This document shows, piece by piece, positions 16,332 through 24,884 of a stretch of DNA of 64,000 bases. Positions within the stretch are counted from its first letter, which is position 1, and every line of letters begins with the position of its first letter. Below the pieces are notes generated by a model. That model ran no database searches, was not told the DNA's origin, and was given only the letters and a program-made list of their open reading frames with translations. A program made the translations under genes and the position numbers. This DNA comes from Gammaproteobacteria bacterium (lineage in GTDB: Bacteria > Pseudomonadota > Gammaproteobacteria > Steroidobacterales > Woeseiaceae), in the NCBI GenBank assembly GCA_013151645.1, contig JAADHU010000015.1, forward strand, positions 1 through 64,000. The letters run 5' to 3'.

Positions 16332-17372
16332 ATGAGTGATTACACTTCCACGCAAGACCGTGCCGTAGCCAAGTGGCTGCTCATATGCTGCAGCCTCGTT
16401 TTCGTCATGGTTGTCCTCGGTGGCGTAACCCGCCTCACCGGCTCGGGGCTATCGATGGTCGACTGGCAGCCCGTCAGTCGTTTGCTACCGCCAATCGGCG
16501 ATCAGGAGTGGCAAAAGACCTTTGAAATGTATCAGCAGACGCCGGAATTCCAGAAAAAAAATGCCCACATGGATGTGCACGATTTCAAAGGTATTTTCTG
16601 GCTTGAATACGTGCACCGCCTGCTTGGCCGCATCATTGGCATGGTCTTCTTTTTTCCCTTCGTCTATTTCCTCTGGCGCGGCTTCATTGGCCGGGACGAA
16701 TGGATCAAGTACACATTGATGTTTTTTCTGGGCGGCATGCAGGGCGTACTCGGCTGGTATATGGTCAAGAGTGGGCTCGTCAATGTTCCCGCGGTCAGCC
16801 AGTATCGATTGACCGCCCATCTCATCGCCGCATTCGCCATCTTCGGGTATATGTTCTGGATTGCCTTGTCACGACTCTACCCGTCCCGAGACGGAGGCAC
16901 CGCACACCCGTGGTTCGGCAATACCATCGCGCTCACGATACTCATTACCGCAACGATCGTTGCAGGCGGTTTCGTCGCGGGCCTCAAAGCGGGCAAGATT
17001 TACAATACGTTTCCGATGATGGGCGATTACTGGCTACCGCCGGGGATGCTCGCGCTCGATCCCGTGTGGCGAAATTTTTTCGATAATATGGCGACCGTGC
17101 AGTTCGACCATCGAATCCTGGCCATTACGACCTTTGTGCTGGTCGTCGTTTATTGGACGAAGATTCGCAAGACGAAGTTGCCGGTCGGGGCAGGGAAAGC
17201 GGTCAACGCGCTTCTGCACACGGCGACTCTGCAGGTTATTCTGGGTATTTCCACATTGTTGCTGGTGGTCCCCGTTTTCCTTGCCGCCACCCACCAGGCG
17301 GTTGCGATGCTGCTATATGCTATTGCATTGTATCTTTGCCACCGTTTGTATTACGCCACTGACCGCGACTGA
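16332..17372 (+). CDS. ctaA: Heme A synthase, proteobacterial/mitochondrial COX15 type
   Basis: A 346-residue protein with eight helices of the COX15 class found in proteobacteria and mitochondria. It has the signature GGVTRLTGSGLSMVDWQP, the heme histidines in EYVHRLLGRIIG and QFDHRILAITTF, and AGLKAGKIYNTFPMMG. It converts heme O to heme A in the inner membrane. No heme O synthase gene (ctaB) is in the window. It stands between the cysteine-type paralogue and hemN, making a small heme-synthesis group that serves the oxidases encoded upstream. Confidence 0.93.
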   Translation: MSDYTSTQDRAVAKWLLICCSLVFVMVVLGGVTRLTGSGLSMVDWQPVSRLLPPIGDQEWQKTFEMYQQTPEFQKKNAHMDVHDFKGIFWLEYVHRLLGRIIGMVFFFPFVYFLWRGFIGRDEWIKYTLMFFLGGMQGVLGWYMVKSGLVNVPAVSQYRLTAHLIAAFAIFGYMFWIALSRLYPSRDGGTAHPWFGNTIALTILITATIVAGGFVAGLKAGKIYNTFPMMGDYWLPPGMLALDPVWRNFFDNMATVQFDHRILAITTFVLVVVYWTKIRKTKLPVGAGKAVNALLHTATLQVILGISTLLLVVPVFLAATHQAVAMLLYAIALYLCHRLYYATDRD

Positions 17373-17426
17373 ACTACGGTATATACCCATTTTCCTGCTA
17401 CACCACTTCAGCGACCATAGCGCACC

Positions 17427-18842
17427 ATGAACGAACACCGCACAACTTCCGACACCGAATTCCAATTGATCAGCTTCGATGCCGATCTGGTCAGCCGTTA
17501 CAGTGGACGAGGTCCGCGATATACGTCATACCCAACGGCCGTGCAATTCACCGATGCGTTCACCGAAGCGGAGTATCGCGAGGCGGCCCGCGCCAGCAAC
17601 GAGCGCGGGCGACCTTTGTCCCTCTATGTCCATATTCCTTTTTGCACCACGCTTTGCTACTACTGTGGCTGCAACAAGATTGTGACGCGCAACGCCGCCC
17701 GGGTACGAGATTATCTCGACTGCCTGTATACCGAGATCACGATGCAAGCGGAATTGTTCGACCAGGATCGCCGGGTCGAACAGCTGCATTTTGGCGGCGG
17801 TACGCCAACCTTTCTCGACGACAAACAGCTGTGTCAGTTGATGACCCACCTGAGCCAGGCCTTTTCGCTCGAGACCGGACCATCACGCGAGTTTTCGATT
17901 GAGGTCGACCCGCGCTCCGTTCACAGCGAATCCATTGAGTTGCTGGCGAACCTGGGATTCAATCGCCTGAGCCTGGGTATTCAGGATTTCGATCCCGAGG
18001 TGCAGCGCGCCGTGAACCGAATCCAGTCAACCGAAGACGTGCAAAATCTGGTCAATGATGCTCGCAAGTATGCATACCGGTCTGTGTCGTTCGACCTGAT
18101 CTACGGACTGCCCCGTCAGAGCGTCGCGAGTTTCGATGTGACTCTCGATCAGGCCATGGCGATGCGACCTGATCGGCTGGCGATTTATAACTACGCGCAT
18201 TTGCCAGAGCGTTTCAAGGGTCAGCGCATGATTCACGCCAAGGACCTGCCGACTCCGGAAACGAAACTCGACATCTTGCAACACACGATCGAAAAATTGA
18301 CCGATGCCGGCTATCTGTACATCGGCATGGATCATTTTGCACTGCCTGACGACGACCTCGTGCAAGCGAAACACGACGGCACGCTACAGCGCAATTTTCA
18401 AGGCTACTCAACCCACGGCGGCCTGGACCTGGTCGCTCTCGGCGTCAGTGCAATCGGTAACATCGGCGATACTTTCGCGCAGAACTCGGTGAGCACGATT
18501 GAGTATGAAACTCTGATATCGAAAAAGCAGCTACCGGTCAAGAAAGGCCTGATCGTCGATGAGGACGATCGGATACGGGCCGCCGCCATACAGGACATCA
18601 TGTGCCACGATGGAATTGACTATGCCGTTTTCGGGCAACAACACTCAGTCAATTTCAGCGAATATTTTGCCCCGGAACTGGAGCGACTCGCCGATCTTGC
18701 AGAGGACGATCTGATCGTCATCACAAACACGGCCATTGCCGTCACGGCGAAAGGTCGGCTCTTGTTGCGCAGCATTGCGATGGTATTCGACCGCTACCTG
18801 TCCACTGCCGATACGAACAAGCGCTTCTCTCAGGCCATCTGA
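17427..18842 (+). CDS. hemN: Oxygen-independent coproporphyrinogen III oxidase
   Basis: A 471-residue radical SAM enzyme that decarboxylates coproporphyrinogen III to protoporphyrinogen IX without oxygen. The start is typical (LVSRYSGRGPRYTSYPTA). The cluster motif is CTTLCYYCGCNK (CxxxCxxCxC), followed by HFGGGTPTFL. The C-terminal HemN domain holds YIGMDHFALPDDDL and FQGYSTHGGLDL. Length agrees with true HemN rather than the shorter HemW. Heme made here would serve the cytochromes of this region, and low-oxygen expression is expected, though no convincing FNR box was found upstream. Confidence 0.95.
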   Translation: MNEHRTTSDTEFQLISFDADLVSRYSGRGPRYTSYPTAVQFTDAFTEAEYREAARASNERGRPLSLYVHIPFCTTLCYYCGCNKIVTRNAARVRDYLDCLYTEITMQAELFDQDRRVEQLHFGGGTPTFLDDKQLCQLMTHLSQAFSLETGPSREFSIEVDPRSVHSESIELLANLGFNRLSLGIQDFDPEVQRAVNRIQSTEDVQNLVNDARKYAYRSVSFDLIYGLPRQSVASFDVTLDQAMAMRPDRLAIYNYAHLPERFKGQRMIHAKDLPTPETKLDILQHTIEKLTDAGYLYIGMDHFALPDDDLVQAKHDGTLQRNFQGYSTHGGLDLVALGVSAIGNIGDTFAQNSVSTIEYETLISKKQLPVKKGLIVDEDDRIRAAAIQDIMCHDGIDYAVFGQQHSVNFSEYFAPELERLADLAEDDLIVITNTAIAVTAKGRLLLRSIAMVFDRYLSTADTNKRFSQAI

Positions 18843-18872
18843 CGGCTGGCTTTGCTGCCTCAGGCTAAGGAA

Positions 18873-19622
18873 TCAGCTCTCATTTCGCGGCGTCTTGCGA
18901 AGATAATATTCGAAAGGCTGACCGCCGGCGTAACGGTTGTTAATCCATAAGATCAGCATTCCCTCAACATAAGCAGCATGACGCAATGGCCCGAGGTCGA
19001 TCGTCTCAAATCCAAGGTCTGACGCGAGTTCAGCCACGGTAACTTTTGCCGCTTCGTTGTCACCAACGAGTGGAATTGTGATCGGCCCGCCGGTCGAATC
19101 CGGATCAATCATCGTCCTCCAGCCCACGGTGCTAAACGCTTTTACAACAAATGCACCTGGAGCGGCCGCCTGGATGATCTCTGCGTTGGATGTGGCCGCG
19201 CGATGAATGAAAAAACCGTTTTCGTCCTTACCAAGCGGATTGGTCGGATCGATGATGATTTTGCCGGATAAGTCACCGAGCCCTTCAGTAATGGTTTTCA
19301 CGAGCATGCCCGGCACCGCAAGGACGACGATATCCGCACCGTCAACCGCCTTGACCGGCGTCGTTGCGTAAGCCCCGTGCCCTGTTTTGGTCACCAGATC
19401 GACGACTTTCTGTTGCGTCGCATCACGCGAACCATAAACAATGCTGTGACCGAGCTCGGCGAACTCGGGTCCGAGTGCGCGCGCCACATCGCCCGTACCG
19501 ATAACCGCAATGGTCTCAGCGGTCGCCAGCGACGCTCCCAACAATCCGGATGCCAACAGAAAAATTGCGATACGCGGTAAAAACCTGCGCAAGTAAATCG
19601 TCACCTGGTCCATTCGAGCCAT
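18873..19622 (-). CDS. Exported F420-dependent/NADP oxidoreductase-like Rossmann protein
   Basis: A 249-residue protein of the NADPH:F420 oxidoreductase-like family (ProC/NAD_binding family). The Rossmann motif IAVIGTGDVARAL follows a clear signal peptide (IAIFLLASGLLGASLATA). The n-region LRRFLPR resembles a Tat motif, which would allow export folded with bound cofactor. Later motifs DPTNPLGK, KAFSTVGW and GDNEAAK are typical of the family. An exported member is odd because free NADP is absent outside the cytoplasm. ATG 19613 is an alternative start. It converges on hemN. The substrate is unknown. Confidence 0.78.
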   Translation of the reverse strand: MARMDQVTIYLRRFLPRIAIFLLASGLLGASLATAETIAVIGTGDVARALGPEFAELGHSIVYGSRDATQQKVVDLVTKTGHGAYATTPVKAVDGADIVVLAVPGMLVKTITEGLGDLSGKIIIDPTNPLGKDENGFFIHRAATSNAEIIQAAAPGAFVVKAFSTVGWRTMIDPDSTGGPITIPLVGDNEAAKVTVAELASDLGFETIDLGPLRHAAYVEGMLILWINNRYAGGQPFEYYLRKTPRNES

Positions 19623-19737
19623 GCCCCTGAAAAATCCACCGAGGCACTACAATAGCATTTTGAATCAACGCGCACGCATTAACCGCAAGATCAGACCGCT
19701 ACAGGCAGGTCGTGATCCGAAGCGCGAGACGCGCCGT

Positions 19738-19986
19738 CTACTTGTCGGCGAGAATCGTCCGGTCAGTCGGTTGAGATTTCTGCCGATAACGTTGCCGCAT
19801 CATGAATAGGCCAATGCCACACAGGCAGCAGACGATGCCGAGCACGAGATACCAGATCGTCGGTCCAAACGCGAAACCCACATACAGGCCGGCGAAAATC
19901 AGAAAGAGCCCGGCGAAGAACCAGAACTGTGGAATTTTTTCGTACAGCGATTCCGGTAACCACATAGTATTTGTCACAGTAGTCAT
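19738..19986 (-). CDS. Small two-helix membrane protein
   Basis: An 82-residue protein with two hydrophobic helices (FWFFAGLFLIFAGLYVGFAF and WYLVLGIVCCLCGIGLFMM) and a basic C-terminal tail (RQRYRQK). Bacterial inner-membrane proteins of this type are common and unnamed. It stands alone between divergent genes. No function can be inferred. Confidence 0.6.
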   Translation of the reverse strand: MTTVTNTMWLPESLYEKIPQFWFFAGLFLIFAGLYVGFAFGPTIWYLVLGIVCCLCGIGLFMMRQRYRQKSQPTDRTILADK

Positions 19987-20201
19987 TTGGCAGAGAACGT
20001 GGAGAATGCCGGCAAGTACACTGCGACATCTGGGCTATTGCTCACAAAACCTCCCTCACGCTCGTAATCTCTACTGAAACTGAGACCTGGTTCACAAGTT
20101 TTTGCCGCCTGTTAAGCAGGAACTGACGAAATTATGTTTGCCAATGCACGCGACTGGGACGAAACTGATTTCCTTGGTTAACGATGGGAAGGAGAAAATC
20201 G

Positions 20202-20687
20202 GTGATTCGACGTTTAAAAATTTGCCTGGCCATGTTCGTTGCGCTGATGTGCCTGATGTATGCAAGTCAAAACCTGGTCAACCTCGGTGCCGCATTCAAT
20301 TTCGTCGCCGATATCGTATCAATGGCCAATCAAGTGGTCTATCCGAGATCATTCGGCCCGGCCATTCACAGCCCGGCACTGATCTGGATAATTCTGTACA
20401 TCATTATTGCGCTGGAAATCGGTGCCGGCCTGCTGGCCGCCAGAGGTGCCGTCGACCTCTGGCAAGTGCGCAATGCCGACGCGGAAGATTTCAATAACGC
20501 CAAGACATTCGCAATATTGGGCGCTGGCATCGCCGTTGTTATCTGGTTCGGATTGTTTTCGGTCATTGGTGGAGCGTACTTCCAAATGTGGCAAACGGAA
20601 GTGGGTTCCGCCGCGCTGCAGGGTGCATTTCAGTACGCGGTACTTAACGGCATTATTCTGATCTTCATCAATACGGCCGATACTTAG
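20202..20687 (+). CDS. DUF2165 family small integral membrane protein
   Basis: A 161-residue membrane protein with four helices and the DUF2165 pattern (ASQNLVNLGAAFNFVADIVSM, then ALEIGAGLLAARGAVDLW). GTG at 20202 is the likely start because AAGGAG lies eight bases before it. The ATG at 20184 overlaps that Shine-Dalgarno sequence and is less plausible. The family has no assigned function. It is a single gene that converges on the serine hydrolase gene. Confidence 0.8.
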   Translation: MIRRLKICLAMFVALMCLMYASQNLVNLGAAFNFVADIVSMANQVVYPRSFGPAIHSPALIWIILYIIIALEIGAGLLAARGAVDLWQVRNADAEDFNNAKTFAILGAGIAVVIWFGLFSVIGGAYFQMWQTEVGSAALQGAFQYAVLNGIILIFINTADT

Positions 20688-20750
20688 CATTTACAGCAAG
20701 TAATACCGGGAAGTATGGCGGCGCTTGCCGGTCGCAGGCCCAATACTCTG

Positions 20751-22091
20751 CTAGTCAATGATCGCCTGATAGGTGCCGCTGGCAAACTTTTGCCGGACGT
20801 TGCCTGGGTCCGCCGGAAAGCGCTGCGTCATGATAATCCCAATGATCTCTTCTTCAGGATCCACGAAGAATTGGGTATTAAAAAAACCGCCCCAGAAATA
20901 GCTTCCTGCGGAGCCCGGGTTCCCCGCAAGGCCCGGATCCTCAAGAACCGCGAAGCCGAGGCCAAATTTAATACCCGGCCCGACATTCAGGTCGCCGATA
21001 TTGTTCCTCGTCATCATGGTGACTGTTGTCGGACTCAATAAACGCACGCCATCGAGCTCACCGCCATTGAGAAACATCTGCAGGAAACGGACGTAGTCGG
21101 AAATCGTGGAAACAAGCCCGGCGCCACCCGAAAAATAGGTGCGCGGTCCTTGGTAGGGATAAGTAGCGGAATAGACAAGGTAATCGTTAACGACAGTCTC
21201 GTTCCCCAGCTCACGCATTCCTCCCTCTTCCGTTGATGTGTAAACGGAGGCCAGCCGCCCGACCTTGTCGTCATCCAGATAGAAATGCGTGTCCGCCATC
21301 GCCAGTGGCTTGAAGATTCGGCTAACGAAATACTCATCAAGGGTCATGCCGGAGACGACTTCAACAAGATGACCAAGCACGTCGATGGACAGCCCGTACG
21401 CAAACTGCTCCCCCGGCTCGAACAACAGCGGCAGCTCGCCCAGCCGACGACTTAAATCGGCAATACGTCCGTCTGTTTCTGATAAACCATCGGAAACGCC
21501 GGCCTCGGCGTAAAGCCGTGCAATCTTTTCTCTCTGGGCACCACTGCTAATAAACCGGTAGCTGATGCCCGACGTGTGTGTCAGCAATTGCCGGATGGTT
21601 ATTTCGCTCACGGCCGCTGTCGTCTCAACGCCGTCGGTACCGGCCTTCAATACGCGAAGATTTTTCAGCTCGGGAATGTAGTCCGATACCGGATCGCTGA
21701 GTAAAAAGTGGCCTTCTTCGTAAAGCATCATGACCGCCAGGCTGGTGACCGGTTTTGTCATGGACGCGATGCGAAAAATGGTATTGATCTCCATTGGTTT
21801 TCGATCGTCTATATCCGCCATGCCGAACGACTGCAGAAACGCAATTTCTCCTCGACGCGCTATCAATGCGACAGCCCCGGCGATTTCGCCTTTTTCAACA
21901 GCTCGCGCGACGATATTCTCGACCCGGTGCAGCCGGGTGGTCGAAAATCCCAATGCCTGCGGATCGGCTTGCGGAAGTCCTTGCGCGCCGGCAATAGCGG
22001 GCAGAAAAATCAGCCAGGCCGGGAGAATCACCCTCCGCGCGGTAATCACGCGCAAGCGAAATCCCATTTTACAGGCAGTCCAGAGTGTCAT
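20751..22091 (-). CDS. Exported serine hydrolase, beta-lactamase/EstB family
   Basis: A 446-residue protein of the class C beta-lactamase-like fold used by esterases and D-aminopeptidases. The catalytic SMTK (SxxK) lies in FRIASMTKPVTSLAV, and FAYGLSIDVLG supplies the tyrosine of the second motif. The hydrophobic start ending in AGAQG is a signal peptide. HTSGISYRF is also typical. ATG at 22091 is chosen; a GTG 24 bases upstream is possible. The residues after the SxxK/Tyr motifs differ from true AmpC, so an esterase role is more likely than antibiotic resistance. Confidence 0.85.
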   Translation of the reverse strand: MTLWTACKMGFRLRVITARRVILPAWLIFLPAIAGAQGLPQADPQALGFSTTRLHRVENIVARAVEKGEIAGAVALIARRGEIAFLQSFGMADIDDRKPMEINTIFRIASMTKPVTSLAVMMLYEEGHFLLSDPVSDYIPELKNLRVLKAGTDGVETTAAVSEITIRQLLTHTSGISYRFISSGAQREKIARLYAEAGVSDGLSETDGRIADLSRRLGELPLLFEPGEQFAYGLSIDVLGHLVEVVSGMTLDEYFVSRIFKPLAMADTHFYLDDDKVGRLASVYTSTEEGGMRELGNETVVNDYLVYSATYPYQGPRTYFSGGAGLVSTISDYVRFLQMFLNGGELDGVRLLSPTTVTMMTRNNIGDLNVGPGIKFGLGFAVLEDPGLAGNPGSAGSYFWGGFFNTQFFVDPEEEIIGIIMTQRFPADPGNVRQKFASGTYQAIID

Positions 22092-22212
22092 CACTTTCTT
22101 CTCCAGCTCCTCCACCCGCTACGACTGGATTAAGGAGACAATACGTACAGCAAAAAGAAACGATTTCTCCACAAGCGCGGAGATTACAATCGAGCCCGCG
22201 CGACGCACTGGA

Positions 22213-23364
22213 CTACACGCTTTCGAGTGCTTTATCCAATGCTTCAATCAAGTCTTCTGCATCTTCCAGACCCACCGAGAGTCGCACCAATCCGTCGATT
22301 ATACCAACGCGAATACGCTCGGCTTCTTCCACGGCGGCGTGCGTCATGGTGACCGGATGTGTCACCAGCGATTCAACGGAACCAAGATTTTCTGCCAGCG
22401 TCCATAATTCAATCGAATCCATGAGCTTCTTGCCCGCTGTCAGGCCACCTTCTACCTCAAACCACATCATGGCGCCGAAGCCGCTCGCCTGTTTCTTCGC
22501 CAGGTCGTGCTGGGCAAAAGACTCCAGCCCCGGATACGCAACCTGCTTGACCTTCGGATGCGCCTCAAGAAATTTTGCAATCGCCATCGCATTGGCGGCC
22601 TGCTGTTCCATGCGCACGGACAGCGTTTTGCAACCTTGCAGCGTCAACCACGCAACCATGGGTGACATGATCGAACCGGTACTGTTCTGAATAAATCGAA
22701 TCTGTTCGTCCAGTTCCGCAGTCTTTGAAACTACGGCGCCGCCGACGGTCGCATTATGACCATCGAAATACTTGGTCGTGCTATGCAGGGACAAGTCTGC
22801 ACCGAGATCGAGCGCTTTTTGAAAATACGGCGTCAGGAATGTGTTATCGACAACGTGAACCGCACCCGCTTCTTTGGCGATGTCCGAAATCGCTGCAATA
22901 TCCGACAACTTCATCGTGGGATTGGCCGGCGTTTCCGTCAAAAACAGTTTTGTGTTCTTTTGAACCTTGGCTCGAACTTCGTCCGGATTGGCCGTGTCAG
23001 CGAACGTAAACTCGATTCCAAAGCGATTGAGCACTTTCGTGCACAGACGATAAGTGCCTCCATAGGCCACGTCGGAAATGATGGCGTGATCGCCCGCACT
23101 TAGAAAAGCGAGCATCGTGCAGGTAACGGCCGACATGCCCGTGCCAAAACAAATTGCATCCGCACCGTCCTCAAGCACCGTCAGTTTGTTTTCCAGCGCT
23201 CGCACCGTCGGATTGCCCGAGCGCGAATAGCTGTATCCTTTGGACAGATATTCGTCGACCGACTCCTGGACGAAAGTGGTCGATTGGTAGATCGGCGTCA
23301 GAATGGCGCCTGTCGTCGGGTCCGGACTTACTCCTGCATGAATCTGCTTGCTGCGAAACCGCAT
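22213..23364 (-). CDS. Trans-sulfuration PLP enzyme (cystathionine gamma-synthase/lyase type)
   Basis: A 383-residue Cys/Met-metabolism PLP-dependent enzyme. It starts MRFRSKQIHAGVSPDPTTGA, has GYSYSRSGNPT, the PLP-binding YGGTYRLC region and the lysine in LHSTTKYFDGH, and ends with the family pattern SLVTHPVTMTHA and RLSVGLEDAEDL. ATG at 23364 follows AGGAG by seven bases. These enzymes make or cleave cystathionine; synthase, gamma-lyase and beta-lyase cannot be separated by eye, although the tail resembles MetB/CGL. It is cytoplasmic and stands between two exported proteins. Confidence 0.9.
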   Translation of the reverse strand: MRFRSKQIHAGVSPDPTTGAILTPIYQSTTFVQESVDEYLSKGYSYSRSGNPTVRALENKLTVLEDGADAICFGTGMSAVTCTMLAFLSAGDHAIISDVAYGGTYRLCTKVLNRFGIEFTFADTANPDEVRAKVQKNTKLFLTETPANPTMKLSDIAAISDIAKEAGAVHVVDNTFLTPYFQKALDLGADLSLHSTTKYFDGHNATVGGAVVSKTAELDEQIRFIQNSTGSIMSPMVAWLTLQGCKTLSVRMEQQAANAMAIAKFLEAHPKVKQVAYPGLESFAQHDLAKKQASGFGAMMWFEVEGGLTAGKKLMDSIELWTLAENLGSVESLVTHPVTMTHAAVEEAERIRVGIIDGLVRLSVGLEDAEDLIEALDKALESV

Positions 23365-23451
23365 CGCAATCTCCTGATTATTTAGCCTGCCCACGTTCGG
23401 GGCCGATATGATACACAACCTGTATCGGCACAGGAATGTGCAACGTCAGTC

Positions 23452-24375
23452 TCACGGCGTACGGTTCACCTTGATCGTCACGCTCACCGGTTCTTCACTG
23501 AGACCGTAGTAACTGAGTATGAACTCGTTACTGGTGTAGGCCGGACCGCGCGGCGATCCCTCATGCAATTGCCGGATGATTCCAATATTGCCCAGCGACA
23601 GAATCTGGCCAGGCACAAGCCGTTTGCCGGATTTCCGTAGCTGGTCGCGAATCCATCGAACCACGGCGAGCGGTTCGTACCACCCGGCCATCGTGCCGGC
23701 CTGAATTTCATTGCCGTTCTCATCATGTACGGCGAAAGTGAACGAATTGATCTTGTCGATCCACTCCCGGGTCGGCTGTAGCATCAATGGCTCACCCACG
23801 AAGGACATGCGGCTACCCATATTGGCGACGACCGTGCCGTTGATACTGCGTGTACCGGCTTCGTAGTACGGATCGGGTATTTCGGCGAAGGGAATAATGG
23901 CATCGAGCCCGGCCAGTGTGTCCAGATCGGTCTGCGCATCGTTAATTTTGTCGCTGCCCACCCTAAAGGCGAAATCGGCCTCCAGGAATCCCCGGCGGGT
24001 CTGGTCCAGAGTCACTGCTGTGCCGCTGGGGAAAATCATGCCCTCCAGAATGGCACCACGAATCCCGCCGGGTGGAAACGTTGGAAATCCCGGGCCCGGA
24101 TCATGCCCGCCGGTTTTCCAGCCAACGACAGGCCCGAGTGCGGGTTTCATGTATTCCACCAGGCGATCCTGCCAGACGTAGGCCTCCGCCAACGACATCT
24201 CGTGGGTGAATCCCGGCATCGGTTTATGCGCCAGGAAATCGTCCGCGATCTGTCGAATTTCTGTGTAAATGGCGTCGTCGCCGGTCGTTGAGCTATCCGC
24301 CGGCCCGCCGCACGCCGATAGCAAAACCGTAGCCAGCAACGCAGGCCAGCCGCGCTGACGATGTAAATAGGCCAT
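23452..24375 (-). CDS. Lipoprotein with 2-keto-4-pentenoate hydratase-like fold
   Basis: A 307-residue lipoprotein: signal ending LLSAC (Cys22). The mature part resembles the fumarylacetoacetate hydrolase/MhpD hydratase family: GPVVGWKTGG near residue 85, a FLEADFAFRV metal-site-like strand, AEIPDPYYEAG, and a C-terminal GQILSLGNIG. These enzymes are cytoplasmic and act on aromatic meta-cleavage products, so an outer-membrane or periplasmic lipoprotein copy is odd. GGGAG precedes the ATG. It is next to the MetB-like gene but no shared pathway is evident. Confidence 0.75.
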   Translation of the reverse strand: MAYLHRQRGWPALLATVLLSACGGPADSSTTGDDAIYTEIRQIADDFLAHKPMPGFTHEMSLAEAYVWQDRLVEYMKPALGPVVGWKTGGHDPGPGFPTFPPGGIRGAILEGMIFPSGTAVTLDQTRRGFLEADFAFRVGSDKINDAQTDLDTLAGLDAIIPFAEIPDPYYEAGTRSINGTVVANMGSRMSFVGEPLMLQPTREWIDKINSFTFAVHDENGNEIQAGTMAGWYEPLAVVRWIRDQLRKSGKRLVPGQILSLGNIGIIRQLHEGSPRGPAYTSNEFILSYYGLSEEPVSVTIKVNRTP

Positions 24376-24502
24376 TTTTCACGCTCCCAATCGAAGATAT
24401 CCCGGGCGAACTGCGTACGGTATCAGATAGTGCAACAGCGGACACTCGAGTCAAGGCACCCATTGTATAATTTGCAGATACATAGTTATACGAGGAATCG
24501 AC

Positions 24503-24883
24503 ATGACTCTACGCCTGACACTCGTTGCTGCGGTCACCTGCATTTTCTTGATCCAGGGTTCGGCCTACGGACACCATTCCTTTGCGGCAGAGTTCACCGC
24601 CGAGGAAACCGCGACCATCGAGGGAGTCGTGACAGAAATCTGGTTTCGAAACCCGCACGTCCGCTATTTCATCGACGTGGCCGACGGCGAGGGCGACATT
24701 GCACGCTGGGATACCCGCGGCAGCAGCCCGACTTTACTGGTTCGAAAAGGATGGACGAAAAAGACTATTTCGGTCGGCGACAAAGTCACTATTCACGGTC
24801 ATCTCGGCCGTAATGACAAACACCTGCTGTCAATAATAACGGTCGAGCTTGCCGACGGCACGAAAATCGGCCAGGGATACTAG
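24503..24883 (+). CDS. DUF6152 family exported protein (copy 1)
   Basis: A 126-residue exported protein: signal peptide to GSAYG, then HHSFAAEFTAEETATIEG. This HHSFA opening and a later RNPHVRYFIDV and VTIHGHLGR mark the DUF6152 family, probably a small beta-barrel OB-like fold. GAGGA precedes the ATG. It is followed after one base by its partner gene. The pair is repeated at 25949-27153. The family is common in marine and soil proteobacteria and has no assigned function. Confidence 0.85.
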   Translation: MTLRLTLVAAVTCIFLIQGSAYGHHSFAAEFTAEETATIEGVVTEIWFRNPHVRYFIDVADGEGDIARWDTRGSSPTLLVRKGWTKKTISVGDKVTIHGHLGRNDKHLLSIITVELADGTKIGQGY

Positions 24884-24884
24884 G

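Noticed and set aside
20751-22091. Antibiotic-resistance beta-lactamase
   Set aside because: SxxK is present but the surrounding motifs are those of EstB-like esterases, and the second motif is YGL rather than YAN.
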